Of a DNA stretch of 5,890 nucleotides, positions 5,234-5,890 are shown one piece after another (position 1 is the first letter of the stretch; each line of letters opens with the position of its first letter). A program made the translations under genes and the position numbers. Below the pieces are notes generated by a model. That model did no database searches. It was given only the letters and a program-made list of their open reading frames with translations, and was not told the origin of the DNA. The DNA lies in NCBI GenBank assembly GCA_030671565.1, contig DAOVIC010000113.1, forward strand, positions 1-5,890, in the 5' to 3' direction. This DNA is from Anaerohalosphaeraceae bacterium (GTDB lineage: Bacteria > Planctomycetota > Phycisphaerae > Sedimentisphaerales > Anaerohalosphaeraceae).

Positions 5234-5890
5234 ACGACAAGAAACGTATACTGATAGTAGGAGGCGTAGCCGGTGGAGCTTCCGCCGCTGCTCGCGCACG
5301 CCGACTCTCAGAAGAAGCTGAAATAATACTCTTTGAAAGAACCCGGCACATATCCTTCGCAAACTGCGGTCTGCCTTACCATATCGGTGAGATCATCCCC
5401 GAGAAAGACTGCCTTCTCGTCCAGACTCCTGCTGCCATGAAAAACCGTTTTAATATAGACGTAAGAACACGCACCGAAGTTATCGGCATAGACCGCGAAA
5501 ATAAAATGCTCACTGCCCGCGATCTCGAAACAAACGAAGAATACACAGAATCCTACGACTATCTGGTCCTAAGCCCGGGTGCCGCACCAATAGTACCGCC
5601 AATAACGGGCGCAGATTTGCCCGGCGTCTTCACACTTCGCAATATCGAAGACATGGACGCCATAAAGGTACGCGTAGACAAGCATAAGCCCTCCCGCGCA
5701 GTGGTAATAGGAGCAGGATACATAGGCCTCGAAATGGCAGAAGCCCTCCGCACCCGCAACGTCGATGTAAGCATAGTAGAACTACTCCCCCAGGTCTTCG
5801 CCCCCGTCGACCCCGAAATAGCTTCCCTTCTACATGACAATCTCAAGCTCCACTGCGTGGACCTCAGGCTAAACACCTCCGCAAAGGCGA
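5230..5890 (+). CDS. cdr: CoA-disulfide reductase-type FAD/NAD(P)H flavoprotein (C-terminus cut by window edge)
   Basis: The first 220 residues are present. The N-terminus has the FAD-binding dinucleotide fold ILIVGGVAGGASAAARARR (7-25), with the ribose-binding acid in the LFER segment (34-37). SFANCGLPYHIGE (42-54) follows, where Cys46 is the single redox cysteine typical of CoA-disulfide reductases and related NAD(P)H-dependent persulfide reductases. The NAD(P)H-binding motif is VVIGAGYIGLEMAEAL (158-173). NADH oxidases and peroxidases of the same superfamily usually read SFLSCG around the cysteine, so SFANCGLPY favours the CoA-disulfide/persulfide group. Members act in the cytoplasm and reduce CoA disulfide, CoA persulfide or polysulfide; many carry a C-terminal rhodanese domain, which would lie beyond the window. 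It follows the ArsR gene and is probably repressed by it. Isoleucine codons are strongly biased to ATA (14 of 19), unlike the first part of the beta-propeller gene, where ATC dominates. Confidence 0.88.
   Translation, partial: MNDKKRILIVGGVAGGASAAARARRLSEEAEIILFERTRHISFANCGLPYHIGEIIPEKDCLLVQTPAAMKNRFNIDVRTRTEVIGIDRENKMLTARDLETNEEYTESYDYLVLSPGAAPIVPPITGADLPGVFTLRNIEDMDAIKVRVDKHKPSRAVVIGAGYIGLEMAEALRTRNVDVSIVELLPQVFAPVDPEIASLLHDNLKLHCVDLRLNTSAKA

Overview
The window most likely comes from a Planctomycetota genome, probably the Phycisphaerae/Sedimentisphaerales side. The main reason is the left-hand gene: an exported protein joining a methyltransferase-like domain to a PQQ-type beta-propeller, an architecture I know chiefly from planctomycetes. 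The class-level placement is a weaker inference. Four protein genes are present, two of them cut by the window edges. I see no tRNA, rRNA, CRISPR array or insertion sequence.

Layout. Positions 1-2752 (minus) hold the first 917 residues of the methyltransferase/beta-propeller protein. A 230-base gap follows, with an extended -10 promoter for that gene. Positions 2983-4482 (minus) encode a 499-residue amidophosphoribosyltransferase (PurF) family protein. A 393-base divergent intergenic region (4483-4875) contains the PurF leader, short repeats, and a well-formed sigma70 promoter overlapped by an inverted repeat. To its right and on the plus strand are a 105-residue ArsR-family repressor (4876-5193) and, 36 bases on, a CoA-disulfide-reductase-type flavoprotein (5230 to the window end).

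How the genes relate. The ArsR regulator and the flavoprotein form a probable autoregulated operon for handling thiol or sulfane-sulfur compounds. The PurF-like gene and the beta-propeller gene share a strand, but each has its own candidate promoter, and nothing ties them functionally. No other purine biosynthesis gene is visible.

Most notable observation: the PurF-like protein keeps its phosphoribosyltransferase core and all four cysteines expected for an Fe-S cluster, but its glutaminase half has lost the catalytic N-terminal cysteine (Ser2 instead) and other glutamine-site residues. It is probably a divergent paralog that does not hydrolyse glutamine. The second point of interest is the methyltransferase-like domain apparently sent out of the cytoplasm on the beta-propeller protein.
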